A stretch of 64,000 nucleotides of DNA from Pseudomonadota bacterium. GTDB taxonomy: Bacteria; Pseudomonadota; Gammaproteobacteria; CALCKW01. The notes under the pieces are model-generated. The model did no database searches and was not told where the DNA came from. It saw nothing but the letters and a program-made list of their open reading frames with translations. Of the stretch, positions 1-8,301 are shown in pieces. The position numbers were made by a program, and so were the translations under genes. The stretch covers positions 1 through 64,000 of the forward strand of contig JBCCUP010000011.1 in NCBI GenBank assembly GCA_039196715.1. Direction: 5' to 3'. Positions within the stretch are counted from its first letter, which is position 1. Every line of letters begins with the position of its first letter.

Positions 1-327
1 CTGGTGTCGCAGACCCTGCCGCGGTCACCGCGACCGGATCCGGCGCCCGCGCTCAGGCCGATCTGTTCGATCCCCCGCAGCGGTCACGATGCCTTGTTGC
101 ACGCCGTGCACCGGGCGAGCTGGCGCGTCGCTCGGCGGTGTGCCGTGGCGGTCGAGCGGTGAGTGTGATGCGTCCGTCTGCGAACGACGCGCTGCGTGCT
201 GCGTCAGGCCCGATCGCAGGGCGCGCAAACCGCCCCAATGCGCCCGTGCGGGTCAGCGCGGGCGGAGACTGCCGTCTGACCGGCATGGCCGGGTCTGGCG
301 CAACAACCACTCCTGGAGGACGCCGCC
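1..327. other. Leader region without a supported gene
   Basis: I see no convincing coding sequence here. The short open frames on both strands are arginine/alanine-rich and look like by-products of high GC. The last bases hold a clear ribosome binding site (GGAGGA, 315-320) seven bases before the TTG start of the dioxygenase gene, so this stretch probably carries that gene's promoter and leader. It could also hold the end of a gene that starts outside the window. Confidence 0.4.
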
Positions 328-1176
328 TTGGTTGCCCTAACGCAACACCACTATGAGCACATCACCGCGACGCCGTTCGCGCCCAACCTCGGCGCGGAGA
401 TCCGCGGCGTGGATCTGAGCCAGCCGATCACGGACGCGCAGTTCGCTGACATCCGGCAGGCGTTCCTCGACTACCAGGTGCTGCTGTTCAAGGACCAGGT
501 TGAAATCCCGCCCGAGCAGCACATTGCCTTCGGCAAACGCTTCGGCGAGCTGCATGCGCACCCGGCGGCGCCCACCATGGACGGCTACCCCGAGATTTTC
601 GAGATTCACGCGACCAAGGATTCGAAGATCGCCAACGGGGAATTCTGGCACTCGGACGTGTCCTGCGATGAAGAGCCGCCGCTTGGCACCATGTTGCAAT
701 TGCACATCCTGCCCCCCTGCGGTGGTGACACCCTGTTCAGCAACATGTACTCGGCCTACGACGCGCTGTCAGCACCGCTGAGGACGCTCGTCGATGGCCT
801 GACTGCCACGCACGCGTCCGAGCACATCTACAAGGGGCGTTATTCGGACCGGGGCCAGAGTGACGCCGAGATCGACTGCCCCACGGCGGTCCACCCGGTG
901 GTGCGCACCCACCCGGACACCGGGCGCAAGGCGCTCTTTGTCAACCGCACCTTCACCACACGGTTGAACGAGCTTTCGGCGGCCGAGAGCGATGCGGTGC
1001 TGGAGATGCTATTCACCCACTGCGAACACATCAACCACCAGATCCGCTTCCGCTGGAGTCTGCACGACATGGCCTTCTGGGATAACCGCTGCTGTATGCA
1101 CCGTGCGATCTGGGACTACTGGCCCGAGGAGCGCAAGGGCCGCCGGGTGACCATCAAGGGCGACCGGCCGCGGTAG
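328..1176 (+). CDS. TauD/TfdA-family Fe(II)/2-oxoglutarate dioxygenase
   Basis: The 282-residue product is a normal-length member of the TauD/TfdA family, which uses Fe(II) and 2-oxoglutarate to hydroxylate a small substrate, often a sulfonate, ether or amine. The iron-binding facial triad is visible: His and Asp in FWHSDVS near residue 108 and the distal His in MHRAIWDYW near residue 255. The downstream Arg that binds 2-oxoglutarate lies in the ERKGRR stretch. I chose the TTG start because GGAGGA lies seven bases upstream and the N-terminus begins like the family. It is convergent with the ABC importer genes. The substrate cannot be read from sequence; taurine is only one option. Confidence 0.88.
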   Translation: MVALTQHHYEHITATPFAPNLGAEIRGVDLSQPITDAQFADIRQAFLDYQVLLFKDQVEIPPEQHIAFGKRFGELHAHPAAPTMDGYPEIFEIHATKDSKIANGEFWHSDVSCDEEPPLGTMLQLHILPPCGGDTLFSNMYSAYDALSAPLRTLVDGLTATHASEHIYKGRYSDRGQSDAEIDCPTAVHPVVRTHPDTGRKALFVNRTFTTRLNELSAAESDAVLEMLFTHCEHINHQIRFRWSLHDMAFWDNRCCMHRAIWDYWPEERKGRRVTIKGDRPR

Positions 1177-1179
1177 ACG

Positions 1180-1199
1180 GCCGCGGTTCGTGCCGCGGC
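1180..1199. terminator. GC-rich hairpin between convergent genes
   Basis: GCCGCGG and CCGCGGC form a perfect 7-bp stem around a six-base loop, three bases after the dioxygenase stop codon and a few bases before the convergent ATPase stop codon. There is no T-run, so it may act as a bidirectional transcript-end hairpin, not as a textbook intrinsic terminator. Confidence 0.4.
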
Positions 1200-1206
1200 T
1201 CTGGCT

Positions 1207-2289
1207 TCATGGCTGGCTCGGCAACAACACCGGGCCGGAGCCGGCAAAGCTCAGTGCGAGGTCCTGGCCCACAGTAAAAGGCTGATCGACGTCGGGCGAG
1301 GTGGCGAAGAGGGTGCCGACGGGCGTGTCGACGGTGTACTCCATGTGGCTGCCGACGTAGGTGGCCTTGGCGATGCGGGCGCTGACCAGGTCCGGCGTGC
1401 TCGCTTCCACAAGTTGCACGCGTTCCGGCCGCACCGCGACCGTGGCTGGCCCGGGGCCGAGGCCGCGGGCGGGCAGGCGGTGGCTGTGGTCGCCGATGCG
1501 GATGTGCGCAGTGTCGCCGTCGACGGTGTCGATCTCGCAAGGGATGAGGTTGGCTTCGCCGATGAAGTCGGCGACGAAGGCGTCGGCCGGCGCTTCGAAC
1601 AGCTCGCGCGGTGTGCCCTCTTGGGCGATGGCGGCGTTGCGCATGACGATGATGCGGTCGGACACGGCCAGAGCCTCTTCCTGGTCGTGCGTCACGTAGA
1701 CGACGGTGAGGCCGAGGTTCTGCTGGATGTCACGGATGTCTTCGCGCACCTGCCGGCGCAGCTTGGCATCGAGGTTGGAGAGCGGCTCGTCGAACAGCAG
1801 CACCTGCGGCTCGAGCACCAGCGCACGGGCGACTGCCACACGTTGTTGCTGGCCGCCTGACAGTTCGCTCGGCAGACGCTTCTCGAAGGCGCCGAGGCCG
1901 ACGAGCTCGAGCCCGGCCATCGCGCGTTCGCGCGTCTCGACCTTGTTGTAGCCGCTGTAGTTCAGCCCGTAGGAGACGTTCTCCATCACGCTCATGTGCG
2001 GGAAGAGCGCGTAGCTCTGAAACACCATCGACACGTCGCGGTCGGTGGCGGGCAGGGTGGTGACGTCGGTGTCGCCGATCAGGATGCGGCCTGCGGTCGC
2101 GATTTCGAGCCCGGCGATCATGCGCAGCGTCGTTGTCTTGCCGCAGCCCGAGGGCCCGAGCAGGGTCACGAGCGTGCTCGGCTCGATGGTCAGCGAGATG
2201 TTGTCCACGGCCAGCACGTCGGTGCCGTAGCGCTTGGACACCTGCTCGAAGCGAACCGAGGCGGCTTTGCTGTTGATCGTGTCTGCCAT
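1207..2289 (-). CDS. ABC importer ATPase (PotA/FbpC type)
   Basis: This 360-residue ATPase would power uptake through the adjacent permease. The Walker A motif GPSGCGKTT, Q-loop FQSYALFPH, signature LSGGQQQR, Walker B LLFDEPLSNLD and switch His in VTHDQEEA are all intact. The C-terminal 120 residues form a TOBE-like regulatory domain (VRPERVQL). The length and TOBE domain place it in the iron/polyamine/phosphonate (FbpC/PotA) ATPase group. It is the last gene of a binding protein-permease-ATPase operon, 12 bases after the permease gene. Specificity depends on the binding protein. Confidence 0.93.
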   Translation of the reverse strand: MADTINSKAASVRFEQVSKRYGTDVLAVDNISLTIEPSTLVTLLGPSGCGKTTTLRMIAGLEIATAGRILIGDTDVTTLPATDRDVSMVFQSYALFPHMSVMENVSYGLNYSGYNKVETRERAMAGLELVGLGAFEKRLPSELSGGQQQRVAVARALVLEPQVLLFDEPLSNLDAKLRRQVREDIRDIQQNLGLTVVYVTHDQEEALAVSDRIIVMRNAAIAQEGTPRELFEAPADAFVADFIGEANLIPCEIDTVDGDTAHIRIGDHSHRLPARGLGPGPATVAVRPERVQLVEASTPDLVSARIAKATYVGSHMEYTVDTPVGTLFATSPDVDQPFTVGQDLALSFAGSGPVLLPSQP

Positions 2290-2301
2290 GGTGAATGCGT
2301 C

Positions 2302-4518
2302 CTAGTGTCCGTGACCGGCGGCCTGGCGCCGGCCGATCGCGGTGCGGCCGACGGCCAGTTGCATCGCGCCGACGACCGCCAGCATGACGACGATCAGTGT
2401 GGTCGAGTAGGCGATCGCGAGCCCGTAGTCGTTGTTCTCCACCCGGCCGATGATGTACGCGGTGGCCATGTCGTACTCGGCGCTGACGAGGAAGATCACA
2501 GCCGAGACCGCGGTCATCGCGGTGACAAAGCTGTACACCAGCGCCGCGAGGATGGCGGGCTTGAGCAGCGGCAGGATGATCCGTCTGAAGGTGTGCCAGC
2601 TGTTGGCGCCGAGCGTCAGCGAGCTCTCGTCAAGGCTCTTGTCGAGCTGCGACATCGAGGCAATCCCCGCGCGCACGCCAACGGACATGTTGCGGAAGAT
2701 GAAGCTGATCACGAGGATGACACCCGTGCCGGTCAGTTCGAGCGGCGGCACGTTGAACGCGAGGATGTAGCTCACGCCGATCACGGTGCCGGGGATGGCA
2801 AAGCTCAACATGGTGCCAAACTCGAAGCTCGACTTGCCGGTGAAGGTCTGGCGCGTCAGGAGGTAGGCGGTCAGCAGGCCGAGCGCTGCGGTCAGTGGCG
2901 CGGCGATCGCGGCGATCTGGATGGTGGTCCAGAAGCTGTTCCAGGCCGCGCCGGTCCAGCGCACGCCGTTGTCGTCGAGCGCCACCGAGAAGGCCGTGAC
3001 GTAGTGCTTGAAGGTCAGCGAGTTGTTGACGCCCCACAGCTCGACAAAGCTGCCAACGACAATCATGCCGTAGATGATCGCGGTGAAGCTCGCCCAGACC
3101 ACGGCGATGACGATCACGGGCAGCGACAGGGCCTTCGGCATGGTCGGGTGCACGCCCGCGTCGCCCTTGCCCGAGACGGTGGTGTAGGACTTCTTGCCGA
3201 GCCAGAAGCGCTGCGCGTAGAACGCGCCGAGCGTGAAGGCCAGCAGCACGATGGCGAGCACGGCGGCCTGGCCCTGGTCGTATTGCGCGCCGACGATGGC
3301 GAAGAAGATCTCGGTGGCGAGCACGTCGTAGTTGCCGCCGAGCACGAGCGGGTTGCCGAAGTCCGCCATGCTCTCGATGAAGCCCAGCAGGAAGGCGTTG
3401 GCAAGGCCGGGGCGCATCAGCGGGAAGGACACCGTCCGAAACACCTGCCACTTGCTCGCGCGCAAGGTCTGGGCGGCTTCCTCCATTGACGGGCTCACGC
3501 CCTCGACCACGCCGATCAGCACCAGAAAGGCGATCGGGGTGAAGGCGAGCACCTGCGCAATCAGGATGCCGGGCAGGCCGTAGACCCAGCGCGTGGGCTG
3601 CACGCCGAGCAGGTCGGCGACGAAAGTGGTCACGGTGCCCGAGAGGCCGAACAGCAGGATGATCGCAAGCCCAATCACAAACGGCGGTGTGATGATCGGC
3701 AACACGGTCAGCGCGCGCATTGCACGCTTGTATTTGAAGCCCGACCGCGTCACCACCAGCGCGAACACGAGGCCGAGAAGTGTCGTGATCACGCCCACGG
3801 CAACCGCGAGGAAGAGGGAGTTCCAGGCGACGCCGCAGCGGTTGCCGCCGGTCACGCAGCCGAGCCCCCAGAGACGGTCGTCGAAGAACTTCGCCGCGAA
3901 CACGCTGACCGAGTAGGTGCTTTCCTCGGTGATGAAGGCGGCGGTCAGCATTTTCGCGATCGGGAAGAAGACGAAGATCGCAATCACGGCGATGACGCCG
4001 CCGATCGCGCTGACGACGAACACGTCGCCGTTGATCGCGCCGCGCGCCGCGATGCCCTGGGTAAAGAGGAAGAGCAGCGCAGTGGCGAGGAAGAGTGCAC
4101 CGTAGCCCATGCCGAACTGGCGGTCGCCGAGCGGCCCGAACAGCGATTCGAACACGCCGAACTGCCAGCCGCGCAGGCCGATGCCGAAGCCCTGGAACAG
4201 CAGCCAGGTGCAGCCGAAGGCGCTCGCGGCGATCAGCACGGTGGCGTAGCGCGGGTCGGATTTGGGGCGGCCGAGCGCGGCCAGCACCGCGAAGAGCGGC
4301 AGTGCCAGCGGCGCCAGCCAGAGTTTTTCGCCCTGGGCGATCAGGAAGGCCGCCGGGGCGTAGTCGGTGTCGAACGGGTAGCCGTCGAACAGCCACTCGA
4401 AGGTGAAGAAGCCGTCTTCGATCGCGTACCACGGCAGCACGAAGAAACCGACCCAACCGATGACGATCCAGAAGATCAGTACCGGTTGGGCCGGGTCCCT
4501 CGCGTTCGCAGTGCGCAC
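2302..4518 (-). CDS. ABC importer permease, two fused permease domains
   Basis: The 738-residue inner-membrane protein contains two complete BPD-type permease halves. Each half has an EAA-type ATPase-docking loop: MEEAAQTLRASKWQVFRT in the first half and LDESSLTLGANSWHTFRR in the second. The N-terminal ~220 residues add further hydrophobic segments, which makes it longer than a typical FbpB. It starts with GTG, 13 bases after the binding-protein stop codon. Fused permeases of this kind occur in iron (FbpB/AfuB-like) and 2-aminoethylphosphonate (AepW-like) importers; the sequence alone does not tell which. Confidence 0.9.
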   Translation of the reverse strand: MRTANARDPAQPVLIFWIVIGWVGFFVLPWYAIEDGFFTFEWLFDGYPFDTDYAPAAFLIAQGEKLWLAPLALPLFAVLAALGRPKSDPRYATVLIAASAFGCTWLLFQGFGIGLRGWQFGVFESLFGPLGDRQFGMGYGALFLATALLFLFTQGIAARGAINGDVFVVSAIGGVIAVIAIFVFFPIAKMLTAAFITEESTYSVSVFAAKFFDDRLWGLGCVTGGNRCGVAWNSLFLAVAVGVITTLLGLVFALVVTRSGFKYKRAMRALTVLPIITPPFVIGLAIILLFGLSGTVTTFVADLLGVQPTRWVYGLPGILIAQVLAFTPIAFLVLIGVVEGVSPSMEEAAQTLRASKWQVFRTVSFPLMRPGLANAFLLGFIESMADFGNPLVLGGNYDVLATEIFFAIVGAQYDQGQAAVLAIVLLAFTLGAFYAQRFWLGKKSYTTVSGKGDAGVHPTMPKALSLPVIVIAVVWASFTAIIYGMIVVGSFVELWGVNNSLTFKHYVTAFSVALDDNGVRWTGAAWNSFWTTIQIAAIAAPLTAALGLLTAYLLTRQTFTGKSSFEFGTMLSFAIPGTVIGVSYILAFNVPPLELTGTGVILVISFIFRNMSVGVRAGIASMSQLDKSLDESSLTLGANSWHTFRRIILPLLKPAILAALVYSFVTAMTAVSAVIFLVSAEYDMATAYIIGRVENNDYGLAIAYSTTLIVVMLAVVGAMQLAVGRTAIGRRQAAGHGH

Positions 4519-4531
4519 GGCGGTGAGTGGC

Positions 4532-5563
4532 TTACTGCGGCAGGACAGAGACCTCGTCGTCCCACTTCTTCAGCAGGCGTTTGCGCTCGGCACTGGAGCC
4601 GTACTTGGCAAAGTCGTAGTCGATCAGGGTGATCGACGCGAGGTCCGGTGCACTCGGGGAGGTTTCAGCGCCCATGTTGGAGGGCACCTGGAACGCATTC
4701 ACCTGCAACGCGAGCGTCTGCGCCTCGGCGGTCAGTGCCCAGTCGTAGAACGCTTGCGCGCTCTCGGGGTTGCGGCCGTCCTTGATGATCGACATGGAGC
4801 CGATCTCGTAGCCGGTGCCTTCGCACGGGGCCACCACGGTGATCGGGAAGCCCGCGACCGCCTGCTTGACCGCGTCGTGCATGAAGACGATGCCGATGGT
4901 GGTCTCGCCGCGTGCCGCCGCCTTGATTGGCGCCGAGCCGGACTTGGTGTACTGGTTGATGTTGGCGTGCAGGCCCTTCATGAACTCGAAGCCCTCGTCC
5001 TCGCCAAAGAGCTGCACGATGGTCGCGAGCGTGGTGTAGGCGGTGCCGGAGGAGTTCGGGTTGGCCATCTGCACGTGGCCCTTGTACTCGGGCTTCAGGA
5101 GGTCCTTCCAGCAGCCGGGCTCGGGCAGGCCGTTGGCGGCCAGGAGCTCGGTGTTGTAGCCGTAGCCGAGCGCGCCGGAGTAGATGCCGATGGTCTTGTC
5201 GCCAGCGGAGGTCGCCTGTGAGATCGACCAGTCGTTCAGCTCGGAGCGCATGTCGCTCACGTAGGCTGCGGTCAGACCCTCTTCGGCGGCCTGCAGGTGC
5301 GGGTCACCGGTGCCGCCCCACCAGACGTCGCCCTTGGGGTTGGTGGCCTCGGCCTTGATCTGGGCGAAGGTCTCGCCGGAGCTCTTGCGGGTCATCGACA
5401 CGTCGATGCCGGTGGCATCTTCGAAGCTGTTGACCATCAGCTGGCACCAGTCTTCCTGCGCGCTGCAGTAGAGCGTCATCTTGTCCTTGGCCACGGCGAC
5501 CGGTGCAGTGCCGGTGACCATGACAGCCAGGATGCTGGATGCCAAGAGTGTGCGTTTCGTCAT
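4532..5563 (-). CDS. Periplasmic solute-binding protein, family 1 (FbpA/phosphonate-type)
   Basis: The product of 343 residues begins with a Sec signal peptide (basic MTKR, hydrophobic core, cleavage near AVAKDK) and continues as a family-1 binding protein. The segment DVWWGGTGDPHLQAA near residue 80 is characteristic of the FbpA-related subgroup that lacks the double-tyrosine iron site. I therefore suspect an organic anion or aminophosphonate ligand and not free Fe3+, but this is inference. The ATG at 5563 is preferred over upstream in-frame codons because AGGGAG precedes it and the signal peptide starts there. It is the first gene of the importer operon. Confidence 0.85.
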   Translation of the reverse strand: MTKRTLLASSILAVMVTGTAPVAVAKDKMTLYCSAQEDWCQLMVNSFEDATGIDVSMTRKSSGETFAQIKAEATNPKGDVWWGGTGDPHLQAAEEGLTAAYVSDMRSELNDWSISQATSAGDKTIGIYSGALGYGYNTELLAANGLPEPGCWKDLLKPEYKGHVQMANPNSSGTAYTTLATIVQLFGEDEGFEFMKGLHANINQYTKSGSAPIKAAARGETTIGIVFMHDAVKQAVAGFPITVVAPCEGTGYEIGSMSIIKDGRNPESAQAFYDWALTAEAQTLALQVNAFQVPSNMGAETSPSAPDLASITLIDYDFAKYGSSAERKRLLKKWDDEVSVLPQ

Positions 5564-5689
5564 TGTGCGAGTCTCCCTGAATGCGCGTCTTTCGACGTGG
5601 GTTGCCGGGTGTGACGTGGCCGTCGTTGTTGCGGTGACGCCCGGTGTTCGGGTGGGGCAACGGCGCGTGCCGGGCGATGTCACACCCGA

Positions 5690-5706
5690 GTGGGCAGTGT
5701 GCCCAC
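5690..5706. promoter_or_regulatory. Perfect 17-bp palindrome upstream of the importer operon
   Basis: GTGGGCA and TGCCCAC are exact inverted repeats separated by GTG, about 127 bases before the binding-protein start codon. It could be an operator for the importer operon or an RNA hairpin. No regulator gene sits beside it. Confidence 0.35.
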
Positions 5707-5813
5707 GTGTTGTCTGTCCTCACACGGCAGCATGCACAGGAATGCAGTATCCGGCAAGTTTTTGCTTGGGGGTGGTGGAGGGCGGTCGCGGGCTCGAACA
5801 GGACTGATGACCT

Positions 5814-6619
5814 TGGGAGCGTCGTCCTCGTCCGGCCGTGCGGGCCGGATGAGACGGCGCGAAGTGCTGCGGTGGAGGATTAGGCTGCAGCGGTGACGGC
5901 GAGATCGCATTCGCGCGGGTCGCCGTTGGCGAGCCCGTGCTCCCACCAGGTGTTGCGGCGGGTTCAAAACTGCCGTGGGAGCGCCGTCCTCATCCGGCCG
6001 GTTAGGCCGGGTGAGACGGGGCGAAGTGCTGAGGTAGAGGATTCGGCTGCAGCGGTGACGGTGAGATTGCATTCGCGCGGGTCGCCTTCGGCGAGCCCGT
6101 GCTCCCACAGGGTGCGGTGTCTCGCTTGACGCTGTTGGTGGCGTGAGTGCCAGTGGTAATGAATGGGTTTGGTGCGTCGTCGTTAGGGCCGCACGTGTTT
6201 GGGTTCCGATGGTTGTGATCAGCTCTGCCGTGGGAGCGTCGTCCTCGTCCGGCCGTGCGGGCCGGATGAGACGGCGCGAAGTGGTGTGGTGTTGAAGTTG
6301 GCCGCAGCGGTGACGGTGAGATCGCATTCGCGCGGGTCGCCTTCGGCGAGCCCACGCTCCCACGGGGGTGCGGTGGCTGGCTTGATACTGGTGATGGCGC
6401 GAGTGTCAGTGGTAGCGGGTTGACTCTATACGCCGTCGTTCGGGCCGTTCGTGCTCTGGTTCCAATGGGCGTGGTCAGCTCCGCTGTGGGAGCATCGTCC
6501 TCGTCCGGCCGCGTAGGCCGGATGAGACGGCGCGAAGTGGTGTGGTGTGGAATTCGGCCGCAGCGGTGACGGTGAGATTGCATTCGCGCGGATCGCCGTT
6601 GGCGAGCCCACGCTCCCAC
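5814..6619. repeat. Cluster of four REP-pair (BIME-like) elements
   Basis: Four copies of a ~134-bp unit lie at 5814-5946, 5975-6108, 6230-6363 and 6486-6619. Each begins with GTGGGAGC and ends with GCTCCCAC, so the unit is bounded by inverted termini. Inside, each half folds on its own: the left half through GTCCTC...GAGAC with a GGCC core, the right half through a GGGTCGCC/GGCGAGCCC hairpin. This is the architecture of paired inverted REP sequences, normally mobilised by a RAYT transposase acting in trans. The spacers (28 to about 120 bp) are partly similar to each other, so the whole block has been duplicated. No gene is supported between 5564 and 6656. Confidence 0.8.
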
Positions 6620-6656
6620 AGGGTTCGTTGGTGGGCTTTGTGTTGCCGTGGTGCGC

Positions 6657-7421
6657 TCAGTTCGGCGCGTTGCCGAGCAGCACGCTGGGGTTGTCCGCAA
6701 TGCGGTTGAGGATGTCGAGGGTGCCGGCGAGGACGGGGTCGGGCGAGACGTAGACGGCTTGCGCTTGCAGTTCCGGGCTGGCGTTTGACGGGCAGTACCC
6801 ATGCGCTGCTGCGGCGAACAATCCGAGGTCGCCGTTGCTGTCGCCGATGCCCGCGGTGTTGTCGAGCGGGACACCGAGGCGGGCGCACACGGCCTCGACC
6901 CCGCTGCCCTTGCTGATGCCCTGCGGCGTGATGTCGACCGAGGTGGTCGAGTGCGACCAGGCGACGGGGTGCGCGCCGAAACGGGCTTTGAGGTCATCCA
7001 TTCGCGCGTGGATGGCGCGCTGGCTCTGATCGCTGATGGCCGGGCCGGTCAGGCACAGGCTGTAGGCGTTGCCGACTTCGAAGTAGAGGTCCTCGGTGAG
7101 GATGTCACCCGCACGGATGGCGCGTTCGACCTCGGCGATGGCGCGCAGACTCTCAGAGTCGGCTACCGGCAGGTAGGTGTCGGTGGCTGGGGCATAGACC
7201 AGCGCGCCGCCTTCACAGACCAGCGGCAGCACCGAATCGAGCGTTTGTGCCACGGCTTCGGCAAAGGGCTGCGGGCGGCCCGTGCACAGCGTGAAACCGA
7301 TGCCGTGCTTGGCAAGTCGCGCGATGACCGCGCGCGCCTCGAGCAGGCGTGGCAGGTCGAACGCGCGGTTCTTGCCGTCGCTGAGGCAGCCGTCGATGTC
7401 GCAGAAAATCAGGGCGTTCAC
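6657..7421 (-). CDS. HAD-superfamily phosphatase (Cof/type IIB)
   Basis: The 254-residue protein carries the HAD motif I CDIDGCLSDG, a TGRPQP segment as in Cof-type sugar phosphatases, and motif IV GIGDSNGDLGLF. The large cap between residues ~85 and 190 fits the type IIB class that dephosphorylates sugar phosphates or mannosyl-3-phosphoglycerate. The GTG at 7421 is chosen because the catalytic motif begins only a few residues later and the codon lies nine bases after the stop of the upstream phosphatase gene, which suggests coupled translation. The ribosome binding site is weak, so the start is less certain than the function class. Confidence 0.8.
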   Translation of the reverse strand: MNALIFCDIDGCLSDGKNRAFDLPRLLEARAVIARLAKHGIGFTLCTGRPQPFAEAVAQTLDSVLPLVCEGGALVYAPATDTYLPVADSESLRAIAEVERAIRAGDILTEDLYFEVGNAYSLCLTGPAISDQSQRAIHARMDDLKARFGAHPVAWSHSTTSVDITPQGISKGSGVEAVCARLGVPLDNTAGIGDSNGDLGLFAAAAHGYCPSNASPELQAQAVYVSPDPVLAGTLDILNRIADNPSVLLGNAPN

Positions 7422-7429
7422 AGGCGCGC

Positions 7430-8230
7430 TCAATCCGACTGGCCGAAAGTCTGGTTGCAGAGCGTGACCAGTGTGTCGAACACCGCTGGCGTCCCGACCA
7501 CCACGCGGCCACCCTCGGCGATCACGGTGTCGGCGTCCTGCATTTCGATCAGGCCGCCGGCTTCCTTCACCAGCAATTGGCCGGCGAGGTAGTCCCACGC
7601 GTTCATGTGTTCCTCGACGTAGCCGAGCAAGCGCCCGTCCGCGACGTACGCGAGCGAAAGCGCGCCGGATGCGTTTCGGTAGAACACACTGCCCTGTTCA
7701 ATCAGACCGGTGATGGTGCCGCAGATGTTGAGCTCGCGCACCCGCCCGGAATACCCGACGCCCACCGAGCCGTGGCCGAGGCCCGGTGCACTCGAGACCG
7801 CCATCGGCTGGCCGTTGCGGTACGCGCCCTCGTTGGCGACAGCCGAATAGAGTTCGTCGTGTACCGGGTCGCAGATGACGCCGATCTGCGTTTGGCCGCC
7901 GTGCACGCAGGCGAGCACCACAACCCAGGTCGGGATGCCGGCGAGGAAGTTGGCGGTGCCGTCGATCGGGTCGATCACCCAGGTGTAGCCGGACGTGCCG
8001 GCCACCGGCGCGTGCTCTTCGCCGACAATGCCGTCGTCCGGAAACGCCTCGCGCAGCCGCTGGCGGATCAGCAGCTCGACGTTCTTGTCGGCCTCGGACA
8101 CGAGGTCCTGGTGGCCCTTCTGCTCCACCGTCAGACTGTCGAGGCGGCGAAAGTAGGCGAGTGCCTCGACGCCCGCGTCCTGGCTGATCGACTTGGCGGC
8201 CACGAGGCGGGTGTGCCGGTCTGCGTCCAT
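7430..8230 (-). CDS. Inositol-monophosphatase-family phosphatase
   Basis: The 266-residue cytoplasmic enzyme shows the Mg2+-binding signatures of the family: GEEHA near residue 70, WVIDPIDGTANF near residue 85 and WDYLAGQLLVKEAGG near residue 215. Members hydrolyse myo-inositol 1-phosphate, histidinol phosphate or 3'-phosphoadenosine 5'-phosphate; sequence alone does not separate these. It is upstream of and nearly touching the HAD phosphatase gene, so the two probably act in one small sugar- or polyol-phosphate pathway. Confidence 0.88.
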   Translation of the reverse strand: MDADRHTRLVAAKSISQDAGVEALAYFRRLDSLTVEQKGHQDLVSEADKNVELLIRQRLREAFPDDGIVGEEHAPVAGTSGYTWVIDPIDGTANFLAGIPTWVVVLACVHGGQTQIGVICDPVHDELYSAVANEGAYRNGQPMAVSSAPGLGHGSVGVGYSGRVRELNICGTITGLIEQGSVFYRNASGALSLAYVADGRLLGYVEEHMNAWDYLAGQLLVKEAGGLIEMQDADTVIAEGGRVVVGTPAVFDTLVTLCNQTFGQSD

Positions 8231-8301
8231 GGTGCCGTCTCGAGGTTACGTTGAATGCCGCCACTATAGTGGGTTTGTGCGGTGGCGGTGCGGTCCCGCC
8301 C

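Noticed and set aside
53-310. Minus-strand frame of 85 residues at the window start
   Set aside because: Arg/Ala-rich, no ribosome site and no family resemblance.
1996-3489. Very long open frame antisense to the importer permease/ATPase
   Set aside because: His/Gly/Val/Arg-rich composition typical of the reverse frame in high-GC genes; it lies opposite two well-supported genes.
5814-6619. CRISPR-like array
   Set aside because: Units are ~134 bp with inverted ends and unequal spacers of 28-120 bp, and there are no cas genes; REP pairs explain it better.
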